A stretch of 64,000 nucleotides of DNA from Thalassospira xiamenensis M-5 = DSM 17429 (lineage in GTDB: Bacteria; Pseudomonadota; Alphaproteobacteria; Rhodospirillales; Thalassospiraceae). Of the stretch, positions 34,551 to 43,371 are shown in pieces. A program made the position numbers and the translations under genes. The stretch spans positions 1,531,501 to 1,595,500 of the forward strand of contig NZ_CP004388.1 in the NCBI RefSeq assembly GCF_000300235.2, read 5' to 3'. The notes beneath the pieces were generated by a model that saw only the letters and a list, made by a program, of their open reading frames with translations, searched no databases and was not told where the DNA came from. The first letter of the stretch is position 1; every line of letters starts with the position of its first letter.

Positions 34551-36055
34551 CAGACTGCTGACAAAGTCCTCGCCATTGGCGGGGATTTTTGATTCAATGG
34601 GGAATGCTTAAGAAACCCAGCCCACATCAAACCGAACTTGAGATGGTGACACTCGACAGTTTGGTCCCCAGCGATCATTTGCTTCGTAAGATCGATGCCG
34701 TGATCGATTTCAGTTTTATCCATGCGCGCGTGGCCGATTTGTACTGCGCGAACAATGGCCGTCCCGCCCTTGATCCGGTGATGATGTTTAAGGCGCTGTT
34801 CATTGGCTATCTGTTTGGCGTGCGCTCGGAGCGCCAGCTTGTGCGCGAGATTGAGGTCAATGTCGCCTATCGCTGGTTTTTGCAACTCAAGCTGACCGAC
34901 AAGGTCTTTGATGCCTCGACCCTGTCGCAGAACCGGCGGCGTCGATATCATGATGCCAGTGTTGCGCAGGATATTTTTGACGAGATCGTCGAGCAGGCGA
35001 TCAGGCACGGGCTGGTGGATGGTAAGGTTCTCTATACCGACAGCACGCATTTGAAGGCCGATGCCAACAAGAACAAATGGGACCGCGAAGTGGTTGCCAA
35101 ATCGCGCGCGGCCTATTGGGATGATCTGGATCTGGCGATTGAGGAAGACCGGGCGGCTCATGCGAAAAAGCCGCTCAAAGCCAAGGAACGCCAGCCGGTT
35201 GAGAAAGAAACCAAGATCAGCCGAACCGATCCCGACAGCGGATATATGGTGCGCGACGGCAAGCCCAAGGGCTTTTTCTATCTCGATCACCGCACGGTCG
35301 ATGGCAAGCTTGGGATCATTACCGACAGTTACGCCACCCCGGCCAATCTGCATGACAGCATTCCCTATCTCGACCGTCTTGACCGACAAAGGCAGCGTTT
35401 TGACCTTGATGTTATCGCCGTCGGACTGGATGCGGGCTATGCGACCGCCGCGATTGCCAAAGGCCTTGAAGATCGTGACATCCTTGGCGTGACGGGCTAT
35501 CGCCGCCCGAACCTTCGGGAAGGCTACATCCCCAAACGCAAATACGTTTATGACCCTGAACGTGATGCTTATCGCTGCCCCGAAGGTCAGCTTCTGTCTT
35601 ATGCGACAACCGACCGAAATGGATACCGCCATTATCACAGCGACCCGGAAAAATGCCGCACCTGTCCTGTGCTGGCTTCCTGTACCGCCAATGCCCACCA
35701 CCGAAAAACTGTCACGCGCCATGTCTGGCAAGACGCCAGAGACCGGGCTGACGCCTATCGTCTGACAGAGTGGGGCAAGCGGGTTTACAAGCGCCGAAAA
35801 GAGACGGTCGAACGCTCTTTTGCAGATGCCAAACAGCTTCACGGTCATCGATATGCAAGGTTCCGGGGACTGATCAATGTCAAATGCCAATGTCTGCTGG
35901 CCGCCGTCGCCCAAAACATCAAGAAAATAGCCCTGGCTTTGGGCCCCAAGGGGCAAATCGCCGAGGGATAATCCCCTCGGCACACTCAAGCCGGCTTTCA
36001 AAAACCTCTAAAAGCAAAACCCCGCCAAAATATGACGGGGTTTGTCAGCGGTCTG
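34551..36055. mobile_element. Complete IS1182-family insertion sequence, 1505 bp
   Basis: The element is bounded by terminal inverted repeats: CAGACTGCTGACAAA at the left, and the complement of TTTGTCAGCGGTCTG at the right (14 of 15 match). Further imperfect similarity extends about 20 bp inward to GGCGGGG. It carries a single full-length DDE transposase gene. It is flanked by an exact 28 bp direct repeat consisting of a transcription terminator hairpin. Long and variable target duplications are known for the IS1182 family. The right interior holds another hairpin (near 36019-36042). Confidence 0.9.
34604..35971 (+). CDS. IS1182-family DDE transposase
   Basis: This is a 455-residue transposase that appears intact. 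The N-terminal domain has MVTLDSLVPSDHLLRKIDAVIDFSFI and NNGRPALDPVMMFKALFIGYLFGVRSERQLVREIEVNVAYRWFL, the typical IS1182/IS4-like DUF772 region. The catalytic triad is seen in VLYTDSTHLKADANK (first Asp), VIAVGLDAGYATAAIAKG (second Asp) and RRKETVERSFADAKQLHGHRYARFRG (Glu). A zinc-like Cys cluster (EKCRTCPVLASC) lies before the last motif. The ATG at 34604 is used; a TTG at 34589 is an alternative, and neither has a well spaced ribosome binding site. The reading frame shows no disruption, so it could be active. Confidence 0.93.
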   Translation: MLKKPSPHQTELEMVTLDSLVPSDHLLRKIDAVIDFSFIHARVADLYCANNGRPALDPVMMFKALFIGYLFGVRSERQLVREIEVNVAYRWFLQLKLTDKVFDASTLSQNRRRRYHDASVAQDIFDEIVEQAIRHGLVDGKVLYTDSTHLKADANKNKWDREVVAKSRAAYWDDLDLAIEEDRAAHAKKPLKAKERQPVEKETKISRTDPDSGYMVRDGKPKGFFYLDHRTVDGKLGIITDSYATPANLHDSIPYLDRLDRQRQRFDLDVIAVGLDAGYATAAIAKGLEDRDILGVTGYRRPNLREGYIPKRKYVYDPERDAYRCPEGQLLSYATTDRNGYRHYHSDPEKCRTCPVLASCTANAHHRKTVTRHVWQDARDRADAYRLTEWGKRVYKRRKETVERSFADAKQLHGHRYARFRGLINVKCQCLLAAVAQNIKKIALALGPKGQIAEG

Positions 36056-36083
36056 AAAGCAGCACCCGCGAAGGTGCTGCTTT
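36056..36083. terminator. Right copy of the duplicated terminator
   Basis: Exact duplicate of 34523-34550. Here six T follow on the plus strand, while on the minus strand (the direction of the polyamine transporter genes) only three T remain before the IS end. Confidence 0.88.
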
Positions 36084-36104
36084 TTTGCATTGGGCGACAT
36101 GACA

Positions 36105-36944
36105 TCAGGTATCGATTGTCGTCTGGTTCATGGATCGGGTCCGCGCCCGTTCTGACCGCAGGATCAGCAGGCTGGAAATCACGATCATCACCGATACGGC
36201 AAGGATGATCAGTGTCGCGAGCGCGTTGATTTCCGGCGAAACACCCAGTCGCACGGATGAGAAAACCTTCATCGGCAGGGTGGTGGAGCCCGGACCGGCG
36301 ACGAAGCTTGCAATCACCAGATCGTCAAGTGACAGGGTGAAAGACAAAAGCCACCCGGCCAGAAGTGCGGGCAGGATCATGGGCAGGGTAATGACAAAGA
36401 AAATCTTTGCCGGTTTGGCGCCAAGGTCCATCGCGGCTTCTTCGACCGAGGTATCCATGCCCGCCAGTCGCGATTGCACAACAACCGCGACATAGGCCGC
36501 ACAGAAGGTCGTATGTGCGATCACAATCGTGGTTACACCACGCCCGGCTGGCCAGCCGATCAACTGTTCAAGGGTGACAAACAGCAATAGCAGGGACAGG
36601 CCGGTGATGACTTCGGGCATCACAAGCGGGGCGGCAACCATGCCCGAAAACAGGGTGCGGCTTTTGAACCGTCCGAAACGGGACATGACAAGCCCGGCCG
36701 GTGTGCCAACCGCAAGGGCCAGCGTTGCCGACATCACCCCGATCCGAAGGCTGTTCCAGGCGGCATCGATCATGCCGTCATTGGAAAACAGCGATACATA
36801 CCATTTGAACGAGAAACCGGTCCAGACGGTGACCAGCTTGCCCTCGTTAAACGAATAAATGATCACAAGCAGGATCGGGACATACAGAAATGCAAAGCCG
36901 AACACCAAGGCACTGAGAAGGAAAGTCGAACGTTTGCCGGTCAT
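36105..36944 (-). CDS. potI: PotI-like polyamine ABC transporter permease
   Basis: Second membrane permease of a putrescine/spermidine ABC importer. The 279-residue protein has six helices and the EAA loop EEAAMDLGAKPAKIFFVITLPMILPALLAGWLLSFTLSLDDLVIASFVAGPGSTTLPM, characteristic of PotC/PotI. The start at 36944 is set by AGGAGG about 9 bp upstream and overlaps the potH stop by 4 bp, giving translational coupling. It is the last gene of the operon; downstream is the terminator interrupted by the IS. Confidence 0.94.
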   Translation of the reverse strand: MTGKRSTFLLSALVFGFAFLYVPILLVIIYSFNEGKLVTVWTGFSFKWYVSLFSNDGMIDAAWNSLRIGVMSATLALAVGTPAGLVMSRFGRFKSRTLFSGMVAAPLVMPEVITGLSLLLLFVTLEQLIGWPAGRGVTTIVIAHTTFCAAYVAVVVQSRLAGMDTSVEEAAMDLGAKPAKIFFVITLPMILPALLAGWLLSFTLSLDDLVIASFVAGPGSTTLPMKVFSSVRLGVSPEINALATLIILAVSVMIVISSLLILRSERARTRSMNQTTIDT

Positions 36945-37870
36945 TGTCCGTTTTCCTCCTGCTTGGTCTGGATATGCTGGAACCACATGATCGGTACGAC
37001 AAGGAACAGCAGCATCGCAATCGCGACCGAGGATGCAATCGGCCAGTCACGGTTGGCAAAGAATTCGTTCCAAAGCGTGCGACCGATCATCAGGGTATTC
37101 GGCCCGCCCAGAAGTTCCGGGATGACAAACTCGCCAACGGACGGAATGAACACCAGAAGCGATCCGGCTAGAATGCCGGGCATCGATAGGGGCAGGGTCA
37201 CCTTCATGAAGGCTTTCCAAGGTCTGCAGCCAAGATCAAGGGCGGCCTCGATCAGGCTGACATCCATTTTTTCCAGCGTGGAATAAAGTGGCAGGATCAT
37301 GAAGGGCAGGTAAGTATAGACAATGCCGATATAGACCGCGAATTCGGTCTGACGCATGATCAATGGCTCGGAAATAATGCCAAGGTTCAGCAACAGCGCA
37401 TTGATCAGCCCCTCGCGGTCCAGAATGCCGATCCAGGCATAAACGCGGATCAGGAAGCTGGTCCAGAACGGCAGGATCACCATCATCAGCAGCACACTGC
37501 GAAGCGATCCTTGCGCGCGTGCAATGCCATAGGCCATCGGATAACCGATCAGAAGCGTGATCACGGTTGAAATCGCAGCAATCCGGATCGAATTCAGATA
37601 GGCCGATATATAAAGACTGTCGCTAAGCAGAAACAGGTAATTGCCGAAATTGATCGTGATATTGACCCCTTCGTCAATCCACGTGAACAGCGCGCTATAG
37701 GGCGGCTGGGCATATTCGGCGGTGGCGAAGCTGATTTTCAGAACGATCAGGAACGGGATCAGGAAGAACAGCATCAGCCAGAGATAGGGCAGGCCGATCA
37801 CAAGGACCCGGCCATGCTTGAGCATCAGGCGATCATAACGTTGTTTCAGGGTTGGCTTGTCACTGCTCAT
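36941..37870 (-). CDS. potH: PotH-like polyamine ABC transporter permease
   Basis: First membrane permease of the polyamine importer. The 309-residue protein has the long N-terminal hydrophobic opening GLPYLWLMLFFLIPFLIVLKISFA and the EAA loop EAALDLGCRPWKAFMKVTLPLSMPGILAGSLLVFIPSVGEFVIPELLGGPNTLMIG, as in PotB/PotH. Its ATG overlaps the potG stop codon by 4 bp; longer upstream starts would intrude into potG. Confidence 0.94.
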   Translation of the reverse strand: MSSDKPTLKQRYDRLMLKHGRVLVIGLPYLWLMLFFLIPFLIVLKISFATAEYAQPPYSALFTWIDEGVNITINFGNYLFLLSDSLYISAYLNSIRIAAISTVITLLIGYPMAYGIARAQGSLRSVLLMMVILPFWTSFLIRVYAWIGILDREGLINALLLNLGIISEPLIMRQTEFAVYIGIVYTYLPFMILPLYSTLEKMDVSLIEAALDLGCRPWKAFMKVTLPLSMPGILAGSLLVFIPSVGEFVIPELLGGPNTLMIGRTLWNEFFANRDWPIASSVAIAMLLFLVVPIMWFQHIQTKQEENGQ

Positions 37871-39030
37871 TGATTCAGAACCGAAGCAGCCCCGGCCTCC
37901 CACGTTACCCAGACGCGATCTTCCCACGTGTAACGTGGTTCGATATGGCGGCTGGAATTGGGCTCGGTGACCTTGATGCGGAAACCGCTATCAAGGCGTA
38001 CGTGATAGGTCGAAAGCCCGCCAAGATAACCGATTTCCTCGACCTTGCCAGAAAGGCAATTATATTTCGTATCGGTCGGTTTTTCGGTCAGCAGGCGCAA
38101 ACGTTCCGGGCGAAGCGCGATCCAAAGTGTCGCCCCTTCGTGGCCCTGAACGGCGTGGTCGATATAAATTTCACCACCGGCATCGTCGGAATGAATGACG
38201 GCGTATTTTTCGTCATCATCGACAAGCGTTCCTTCGATCAGGTTGACCTGACCGAGGAAGTTCGCGGTAAAGCGGCTGTTGGGATATTCGTAAAGTTCGA
38301 ACGGGGTGCCAAGCTGACGGATCACACCTTCATTCATCACCGCAATGCGCGATGCCATTGTCATGGCTTCTTCCTGATCATGGGTGACCATGACAAAGGT
38401 GGTGCCGACCTTTTCCTGAATGTTGACCAGTTCGAACTGTGTCTGTTCGCGCAGCTTTTTATCAAGTGCGCCAAGCGGTTCGTCGAGCAGAAGAACCTTT
38501 GGCTTTTTGACAAGGGATCGCGCCAGGGCAACACGCTGGCGCTGCCCGCCGGAAAGCTGATGGGGTTTGCGTTTGGCAAACTTGGTCATTTGCACAAGGG
38601 CCAGCATATCGGAAACCAGCGTGCGGATTTCCGATTTCGGCAATCCGTCCTGATGCAGGCCAAAGGCCACATTCTGTTCAACTGTCATGTGCGGGAACAG
38701 GGCATAGGACTGGAACATCATGTTGGTCGGGCGTTCATAGGCCGGGACGCCTGCCATATCGACACCATCGATGAAGATTTTGCCCGCTGTAGGTTCCTCG
38801 AACCCGGCCAGCATCCGCAAAAGGGTTGTTTTGCCGCAGCCCGATCCGCCCAGAAGGGCAAATAATTCATGCCGGTAAATATCAAGCGACACATCATCGA
38901 CGGCATAAAAGTCGCCGAACTTCTTGGTCACATTCTCGAAACGGATAAACGGGACCGCTTCGGGATTGTTCCAAGGCTGAGTCTTGTGCACATCCTCGTG
39001 TGCTTTCTGCAAAGCCCCCTGCGACACCAA
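37867..39030 (-). CDS. potG: PotG-like polyamine ABC transporter ATPase
   Basis: Cytoplasmic ATPase of the importer, 387 residues. Walker A is LLGGSGCGKTTLLRML, followed by the Q-loop MMFQSYALFPHMTVEQNVAFGL, signature LSGGQRQRVALARSL, Walker B VLLLDEPLGALDKKLRE and H-loop VTHDQEEAMTMA. A C-terminal TOBE regulatory domain follows (NSRFTANFLGQVNLIEGTLV and WIALRPERLRLL). The family is CUT2-like spermidine/putrescine, given the neighbours. The 407 bp before it contains a terminator/attenuator hairpin and a long-range inverted repeat, so potGHI expression may be uncoupled from potF. Confidence 0.94.
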   Translation of the reverse strand: MVSQGALQKAHEDVHKTQPWNNPEAVPFIRFENVTKKFGDFYAVDDVSLDIYRHELFALLGGSGCGKTTLLRMLAGFEEPTAGKIFIDGVDMAGVPAYERPTNMMFQSYALFPHMTVEQNVAFGLHQDGLPKSEIRTLVSDMLALVQMTKFAKRKPHQLSGGQRQRVALARSLVKKPKVLLLDEPLGALDKKLREQTQFELVNIQEKVGTTFVMVTHDQEEAMTMASRIAVMNEGVIRQLGTPFELYEYPNSRFTANFLGQVNLIEGTLVDDDEKYAVIHSDDAGGEIYIDHAVQGHEGATLWIALRPERLRLLTEKPTDTKYNCLSGKVEEIGYLGGLSTYHVRLDSGFRIKVTEPNSSRHIEPRYTWEDRVWVTWEAGAASVLNQ

Positions 39031-39437
39031 GCTTCTCCCCTTGTTTGTTGTCGAGATATACCCAAAACATCGGGCGACATGCCCGGCTATGCATTCGAGC
39101 GCGGTTGGCCGAAGCTTGCCGTCCGATGTTTTGGTTCTGCCTGATTAACAGGATGAAGCAATTCCACAATCTGTAAAGAGGGGTGTGCGATATTTCGAAC
39201 GTTTCGTGGTTGAAATTGCGATAAATGGCGGAAAAGTCAGCAGAGGTGTTCAGAAAATGTGCATTATTGACGGTTTCATCTTCGTTTAGCGCGTCTTTGG
39301 CACCCTGCGCAATTTCACGCACGTCATCACGAGTCACAGTTCGCAATGTCAAAAAAGGGGCGCTGCGAACTGTGCAGCGCCCCTTTGGGCATGTCTGGTA
39401 TTAACCGGACCGATTACTTGATCGATCAATGGATCGA
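39031..39437. other. 407 bp region between potF and potG
   Basis: No gene is visible. It contains a 12 bp perfect inverted repeat (39062-39073 with 39123-39134, 49 bp loop) close to the potG start and a strong hairpin just after the potF stop (39357-39383). Confidence 0.6.
39351..39386 (-). terminator. Terminator/attenuator downstream of potF
   Basis: A 10 bp GC-rich stem (GGGGCGCTGC at 39357-39366 with GCAGCGCCCC at 39374-39383) is preceded on the plus strand by six A, giving a minus-strand terminator about 55 bp after potF. Such hairpins often keep the binding-protein mRNA more abundant than the permease mRNA. Confidence 0.85.
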
Positions 39438-40541
39438 TTACTGACCGGTTTTAAGCTTGGTCCACAGACGGGTACGGGTCCGAAGTTCTTTCGAGCCCGG
39501 CTCGATCTTGGAACGCAGGCGTTCCTTGACTTCCTGCGACGGGTAAACACCCGGATCGGCTTTCAGATCTTCGTCGATGAATTCCATGGCAGCCTCGTTC
39601 GGGCTGGCATATTCGACATAGTTGGCAAGATCGGCACCGACATCGGCGCGCAGGATGTAATCAATGAATTTGTGGGCCAGATCCGGGTTCGGCGCGTCGG
39701 CCGGGATCATCATCACGTCAAACCAGATCAGGGTGCCTTCTTTCGGGATCACGTATTTGATCTCGTTGCCATTGCCGGCTTCTTCGGCGCGAAGGGCAGC
39801 CTGGCCAACGTCACCCGACCAGCCGATCGATACGCAGACGTTACCATTGGCAAGGTCGTTGATATATTGCGAGCTGTGGAAATAGGTGATGTAGGGACGG
39901 ATTTTTTCGAGTTCGGCCATTGCGGCTTCGATATCCGCGGTCGACTGTTTGGAATCCGGCTTATCAAGATAGAAGTTGACGAGCGGCACGATTTCGCCCG
40001 GATCGTCAAGCATGGTCAGACCGCATTTTGACAGTTTTTCGGCATATTGCGGATCAAAAACCAGCGCCCAGCTATCGAGCGGGGCATCGTCACCCAGAGC
40101 TTCCTGAACCTTGGCAACGTTATAGCCAATGCCGTTGGTGCCCCAAAGGTACGGAACAGCGTAATCGTTGTTCGGGTCGTATTTGGCGGTCTGGTTCAGG
40201 ATCACCTTGTCCAGATTGCCAAAGTTTTCCAGTTTGGATTTGTCGACTTTCTGGAAGATGCCTGCCTGGATCAGGCGCTGTGCATCGGCCAGAGTCGGAA
40301 CGACAAGGTCATAACCCGAATTGCCAGCCAGCAATTTGGCTTCGACAACCTGGTTGCTGTCATAGACGTCGTAATTGACCTTTACGCCATATTCCTTTTC
40401 GAAATTGGCGACGGTTTCTTCGCCGATATAGTCAGACCAGTTATAAACGTTAAGGACTTCCTGTGCCGATGCGCTTGCGGCAAAGCCCGAAAGGGCTGCG
40501 GCAAGGACAACCAGGCTGGAAGATTTAAGAAGTGATTTCAT
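39438..40541 (-). CDS. potF: PotF-like polyamine-binding periplasmic protein
   Basis: Periplasmic binding protein for putrescine/spermidine, 367 residues. A signal peptide (KSLLKSSSLVVLAAALSGFAASASAQ) is followed by EVLNVYNWSDYIGEETVANFEKEYGVKVNYDVYDSNQVVEAKLLAGNSGYDLVVPT, highly typical of PotF. It also has YDPNNDYAVPYLWGTNGIGYN and CVSIGWSGDV, all near-canonical binding-site segments. The start at 40541 has GGGAGG 10 bp upstream. It is transcribed after the PuuA-like gene (204 bp gap) and before potG. Confidence 0.95.
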   Translation of the reverse strand: MKSLLKSSSLVVLAAALSGFAASASAQEVLNVYNWSDYIGEETVANFEKEYGVKVNYDVYDSNQVVEAKLLAGNSGYDLVVPTLADAQRLIQAGIFQKVDKSKLENFGNLDKVILNQTAKYDPNNDYAVPYLWGTNGIGYNVAKVQEALGDDAPLDSWALVFDPQYAEKLSKCGLTMLDDPGEIVPLVNFYLDKPDSKQSTADIEAAMAELEKIRPYITYFHSSQYINDLANGNVCVSIGWSGDVGQAALRAEEAGNGNEIKYVIPKEGTLIWFDVMMIPADAPNPDLAHKFIDYILRADVGADLANYVEYASPNEAAMEFIDEDLKADPGVYPSQEVKERLRSKIEPGSKELRTRTRLWTKLKTGQ

Positions 40542-40705
40542 TTCGCTGAGCCTCCCATGTGGCAGCGTTTGAAAATTTGAAGGTCCTGTTATTGCTTTCT
40601 CCAAGACCCTCATATCCTTCGAATGCCTCAGGTTTTTGTCAAATACAAGATGGATTTTTGGGCATTTTTCGCATCAAGTGAAAAATTAGGCATTCATCAT
40701 GCAAC

Positions 40706-40741
40706 ATTCTTGCGCCAGAGATGATGCCCTGGCGCAAGAAT
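40706..40741 (-). terminator. Long perfect hairpin after the glutamine synthetase-like gene
   Basis: A perfect 13 bp stem (40706-40718 with 40729-40741) and 10 nt loop lie 5 bp after the stop of the PuuA-like gene. The T-run is weak, so it may be a processing or mRNA-stabilising structure rather than a strong terminator. Confidence 0.6.
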
Positions 40742-40745
40742 TCAA

Positions 40746-42095
40746 TCAAACGTTCAGCAGAAGGTGTTCACGCTCCCACGCGCTGATCACCGTCTGATAG
40801 GCATCCCATTCGGCTTCCTTGACGGCGAGAACGGCGGCCGAAAATTCTTCGCCCAACAGGTCTTTTAGCGGTTTGCACCGATGGAATTTGGCCAGTGCTT
40901 CGTGGATGTGACGGGGCAGGGAATGCGCCCGGTCATAACCCGACCCTTCGATCTGGGCGGTCGGATCGACTTCCTCGATAATACCCAGCAGGCCACAGGC
41001 AAGCGATGCCGCAATCGCCAGATACGGGTTGGCATCGGCCCCCGGAATGCGGTTTTCGATACGGCGTGCATTGGCCGGGCCGTTCGGCTGACGCAGGCCG
41101 ACAGTCCGGTTATCAAGTGACCAGTGCATGTTGATCGGGGCATCCGACCAGGGCTGCAAACGGCGATAGCTGTTCATGTTCGGAGCCAGAAGCGGCATGG
41201 CAGCAGGCAGATACCGCTGCAAGCCGCCGACATAGTTCAGGAACATCTGCGAGTTATCGCCATTGTCATCGGCAAACAGGTTTTTGCCTGTCTTGATGTC
41301 GACGACGCTTTGATGGATATGCATGGCACTGCCCGGATGGTTGCCCATCGGTTTGGCCATGAATGTGCCATAGACCCCGTGCTTGAGGGCGGTTTCACGC
41401 AGCGTGCGTTTAAACAGGAAGGCTTGGTCGGCCAGTTCAAGTGGCGCGCCGTGATTGAAGTTCATTTCAAGCTGGGCGGGGCCCGACTCGTGGCTCATGG
41501 TATCGGCGTCGATATTCATGGCCTCGCAATAGTCGTAAAGGTCTTCGATTAGTGGATCGAATTCGTTGATCGCATCGATGCCAAAGGCGTTCGATGCCCG
41601 TTCCGGGCGGCCCGAACGTCCGATTGGCGGTTCAAGCGGGTTGTCCGGGTCGGTGTTTTTTGCCACCAGATAAAATTCAAGTTCCGGGGCAATGATCGGT
41701 TTCATGCCGCGTTCTTCAAAGGCCGCCAGGACACGTTTCAGAACGTGGCGCGGTGAGATCGACACCTCGTCGCCATAAAAATGATAACAGTCGCAAATAA
41801 TCTGCGCTGTCGGTTCTTCGTACCACGGCACGACGCGAATGGTTTCCGGATCGGGGACCATGACAACGTCTTTTTCCGCCGGGTCGAGAAACGCGTCGGT
41901 TTCTTCCGGGTAGCCCCCGGTGACCGTCATGGAAAAAATTGCCTCGGGGATGGCAAGGCTTTTGGCTTCAAGCCCGCGCAAAAACTTTTGCGTTGGCAGA
42001 ACCTTGCCGCGTGCCACCCCGGACATATCTGGGACAATACATTCGACTTCTTCAATTTTGCGGTCAGAAAGCCACTTTTTGAGATCGGTACTCAT
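40746..42095 (-). CDS. PuuA-like glutamine synthetase family protein (probable gamma-glutamylpolyamine synthetase)
   Basis: A type I/III glutamine synthetase-fold enzyme of 449 residues. It has VECIVPDMSGVARGKVLP at the N-terminus, the metal and ATP residues in APELEFYLV, ESGPAQLEMNFNHG and KPMGNHPGSAMHIHQSV, then RRLQPWSDAPINMHWSLDNRTVGLR and RIENRIPGADANPYLAIAA. These resemble PuuA, which ligates glutamate to putrescine in polyamine catabolism, more than GlnA. Location upstream of potFGHI supports a role in polyamine use. The start at 42095 (MSTDLKKWL) is chosen by homology; no good ribosome binding site is visible. It is divergent from dgcN-dgcA, so D-glutamate metabolism is an alternative context. 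Confidence 0.88.
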   Translation of the reverse strand: MSTDLKKWLSDRKIEEVECIVPDMSGVARGKVLPTQKFLRGLEAKSLAIPEAIFSMTVTGGYPEETDAFLDPAEKDVVMVPDPETIRVVPWYEEPTAQIICDCYHFYGDEVSISPRHVLKRVLAAFEERGMKPIIAPELEFYLVAKNTDPDNPLEPPIGRSGRPERASNAFGIDAINEFDPLIEDLYDYCEAMNIDADTMSHESGPAQLEMNFNHGAPLELADQAFLFKRTLRETALKHGVYGTFMAKPMGNHPGSAMHIHQSVVDIKTGKNLFADDNGDNSQMFLNYVGGLQRYLPAAMPLLAPNMNSYRRLQPWSDAPINMHWSLDNRTVGLRQPNGPANARRIENRIPGADANPYLAIAASLACGLLGIIEEVDPTAQIEGSGYDRAHSLPRHIHEALAKFHRCKPLKDLLGEEFSAAVLAVKEAEWDAYQTVISAWEREHLLLNV

Positions 42096-42365
42096 GTGTA
42101 GTCGGACGCTTTCGCGCCAGTCCTTCAAAATTGCATTTTCTTGCTTTTTCCGGGCGTTTCCCGGTCAAATTCACAAGAAAGGAGGTTTGTCTTCGATGAA
42201 TTCAGAATGTTTTTTTGTTATTTGCTTCGATATTCGAATTTTGTGCGAGTATTTTGGTGGATAGTCGAAGATATCAATTCATATATCTGGATGGCTCCCA
42301 CCAAGTTGCGTTATAGTCGCCTCAGATTATAAGGGCAGCGGTTGGACGCTGGTCAAGGAGGTAAA

Positions 42366-43370
42366 ATGAAAATCGAACATCCGTATCTTATGTTTCTTGG
42401 TGATGCACCCGACGAACTGGCGGCAAAAACCGCGATTGGCATCAAGCAGTGGCGCCCCGAATGGTGCGTCGCACAGCTAAGCCTTCCGGGCTGTCAGGCC
42501 GATCTTGGCCTGCCGGAAATGTCGATTGCCGAAGCTAAAGCCGCCGGTGTCAAAACCATCGTTCTGGGCGTTGCCAACCGTGGCGGTATTATCGGACCGG
42601 CATGGATGGAAACCCTTCTGGCAGCGATTGATGCCGGGATGGATATCGCCAACGGTCTGCATACGCGCCTGTCGACGATTCCCGAACTGGTCCAAGCCGC
42701 CAACGCCAAAGGCGTAAAACTTTTCGACGTCCGTCACTTTGATGGCAAGCTGCCGGTCGGTAACGGTGAAAAACGTCCGGGCAAACGTGTTCTGGCGGTT
42801 GGGACTGATTGCTCGGTCGGGAAAATGTACACCGCCCTTGCGCTTGATGCGGAAATGAAAAAGCGCGGCATGAAGTCGACTTTCCGTGCCACCGGCCAGA
42901 CCGGTATTTTCATCGCGGGCGAAGGCATTTCGGTTGATGCCGTGATTTCGGACTTTATTTCCGGCGCGGTTGAAACCATTGCGCCGGCCAACGAGCCGGA
43001 TCACTGGGACGTTGTCGAAGGGCAGGGCAGCCTGTTCCATGCCTCGTTCGCCGGTGTATCCATGGGGCTGATCCATGGTTCGCAGCCCGATGCCATCATC
43101 GTTTGCCACGAACCGACCCGTACCCACATGCGTGGTCTGCCGGGCTATAAGTTGCCGGACCTGAAAACCACGATGGACGTCAACCTGATGCATGCGCGCC
43201 TGACCAACCCTGATTGTGTGGTTGCCGGTTTCGCCATCAACACCAAGTCGCTTGACGATGCGGCGGCCAAAAAGCTTCTGGCCGAGGTCGAAGCCGAATT
43301 TGGCCTGCCATGTGTGGACCCGGTTCGGACCGGTGTTGCATCAATCGTCGACAAATTGCAGGAGATCTGA
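42366..43370 (+). CDS. dgcN: DgcN, DUF1611 protein of D-glutamate catabolism (N-acetyltransferase)
   Basis: A DUF1611 protein of 334 residues with HPYLMFLGDAPDELAAKTAIGIKQWRPEWCVAQ, GVANRGGIIGPAWMETLLAAIDAGMDIANGLHTRL and the P-loop-like AVGTDCSVGKMYTALALDAEMKKRG. ATGQTGIFIAGEGISVDAVISDF and VEGQGSLFHASFAGVSMGLIHG follow. DgcN was reported in marine bacteria to acetylate D-glutamate, the product being racemised by DgcA. The perfect AGGAGG site 6 bp before 42366 fixes the start. dgcA begins 1 bp after the stop, so the pair is translationally coupled. The cytoplasmic pathway would turn D-Glu into L-Glu. Confidence 0.88.
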   Translation: MKIEHPYLMFLGDAPDELAAKTAIGIKQWRPEWCVAQLSLPGCQADLGLPEMSIAEAKAAGVKTIVLGVANRGGIIGPAWMETLLAAIDAGMDIANGLHTRLSTIPELVQAANAKGVKLFDVRHFDGKLPVGNGEKRPGKRVLAVGTDCSVGKMYTALALDAEMKKRGMKSTFRATGQTGIFIAGEGISVDAVISDFISGAVETIAPANEPDHWDVVEGQGSLFHASFAGVSMGLIHGSQPDAIIVCHEPTRTHMRGLPGYKLPDLKTTMDVNLMHARLTNPDCVVAGFAINTKSLDDAAAKKLLAEVEAEFGLPCVDPVRTGVASIVDKLQEI

Positions 43371-43371
43371 T

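Noticed and set aside
34550-36001. 483-codon open frame antisense to the IS transposase
   Set aside because: Long only because it mirrors the codon bias of the real gene; no known domain and no ribosome binding site, whereas the plus strand encodes a clear DDE transposase.
43216-43371. Upstream in-frame start for dgcA inside dgcN
   Set aside because: The extension overlaps dgcN in another frame and has no homology; the GTG at 43372 has a good ribosome binding site and gives the normal N-terminus.
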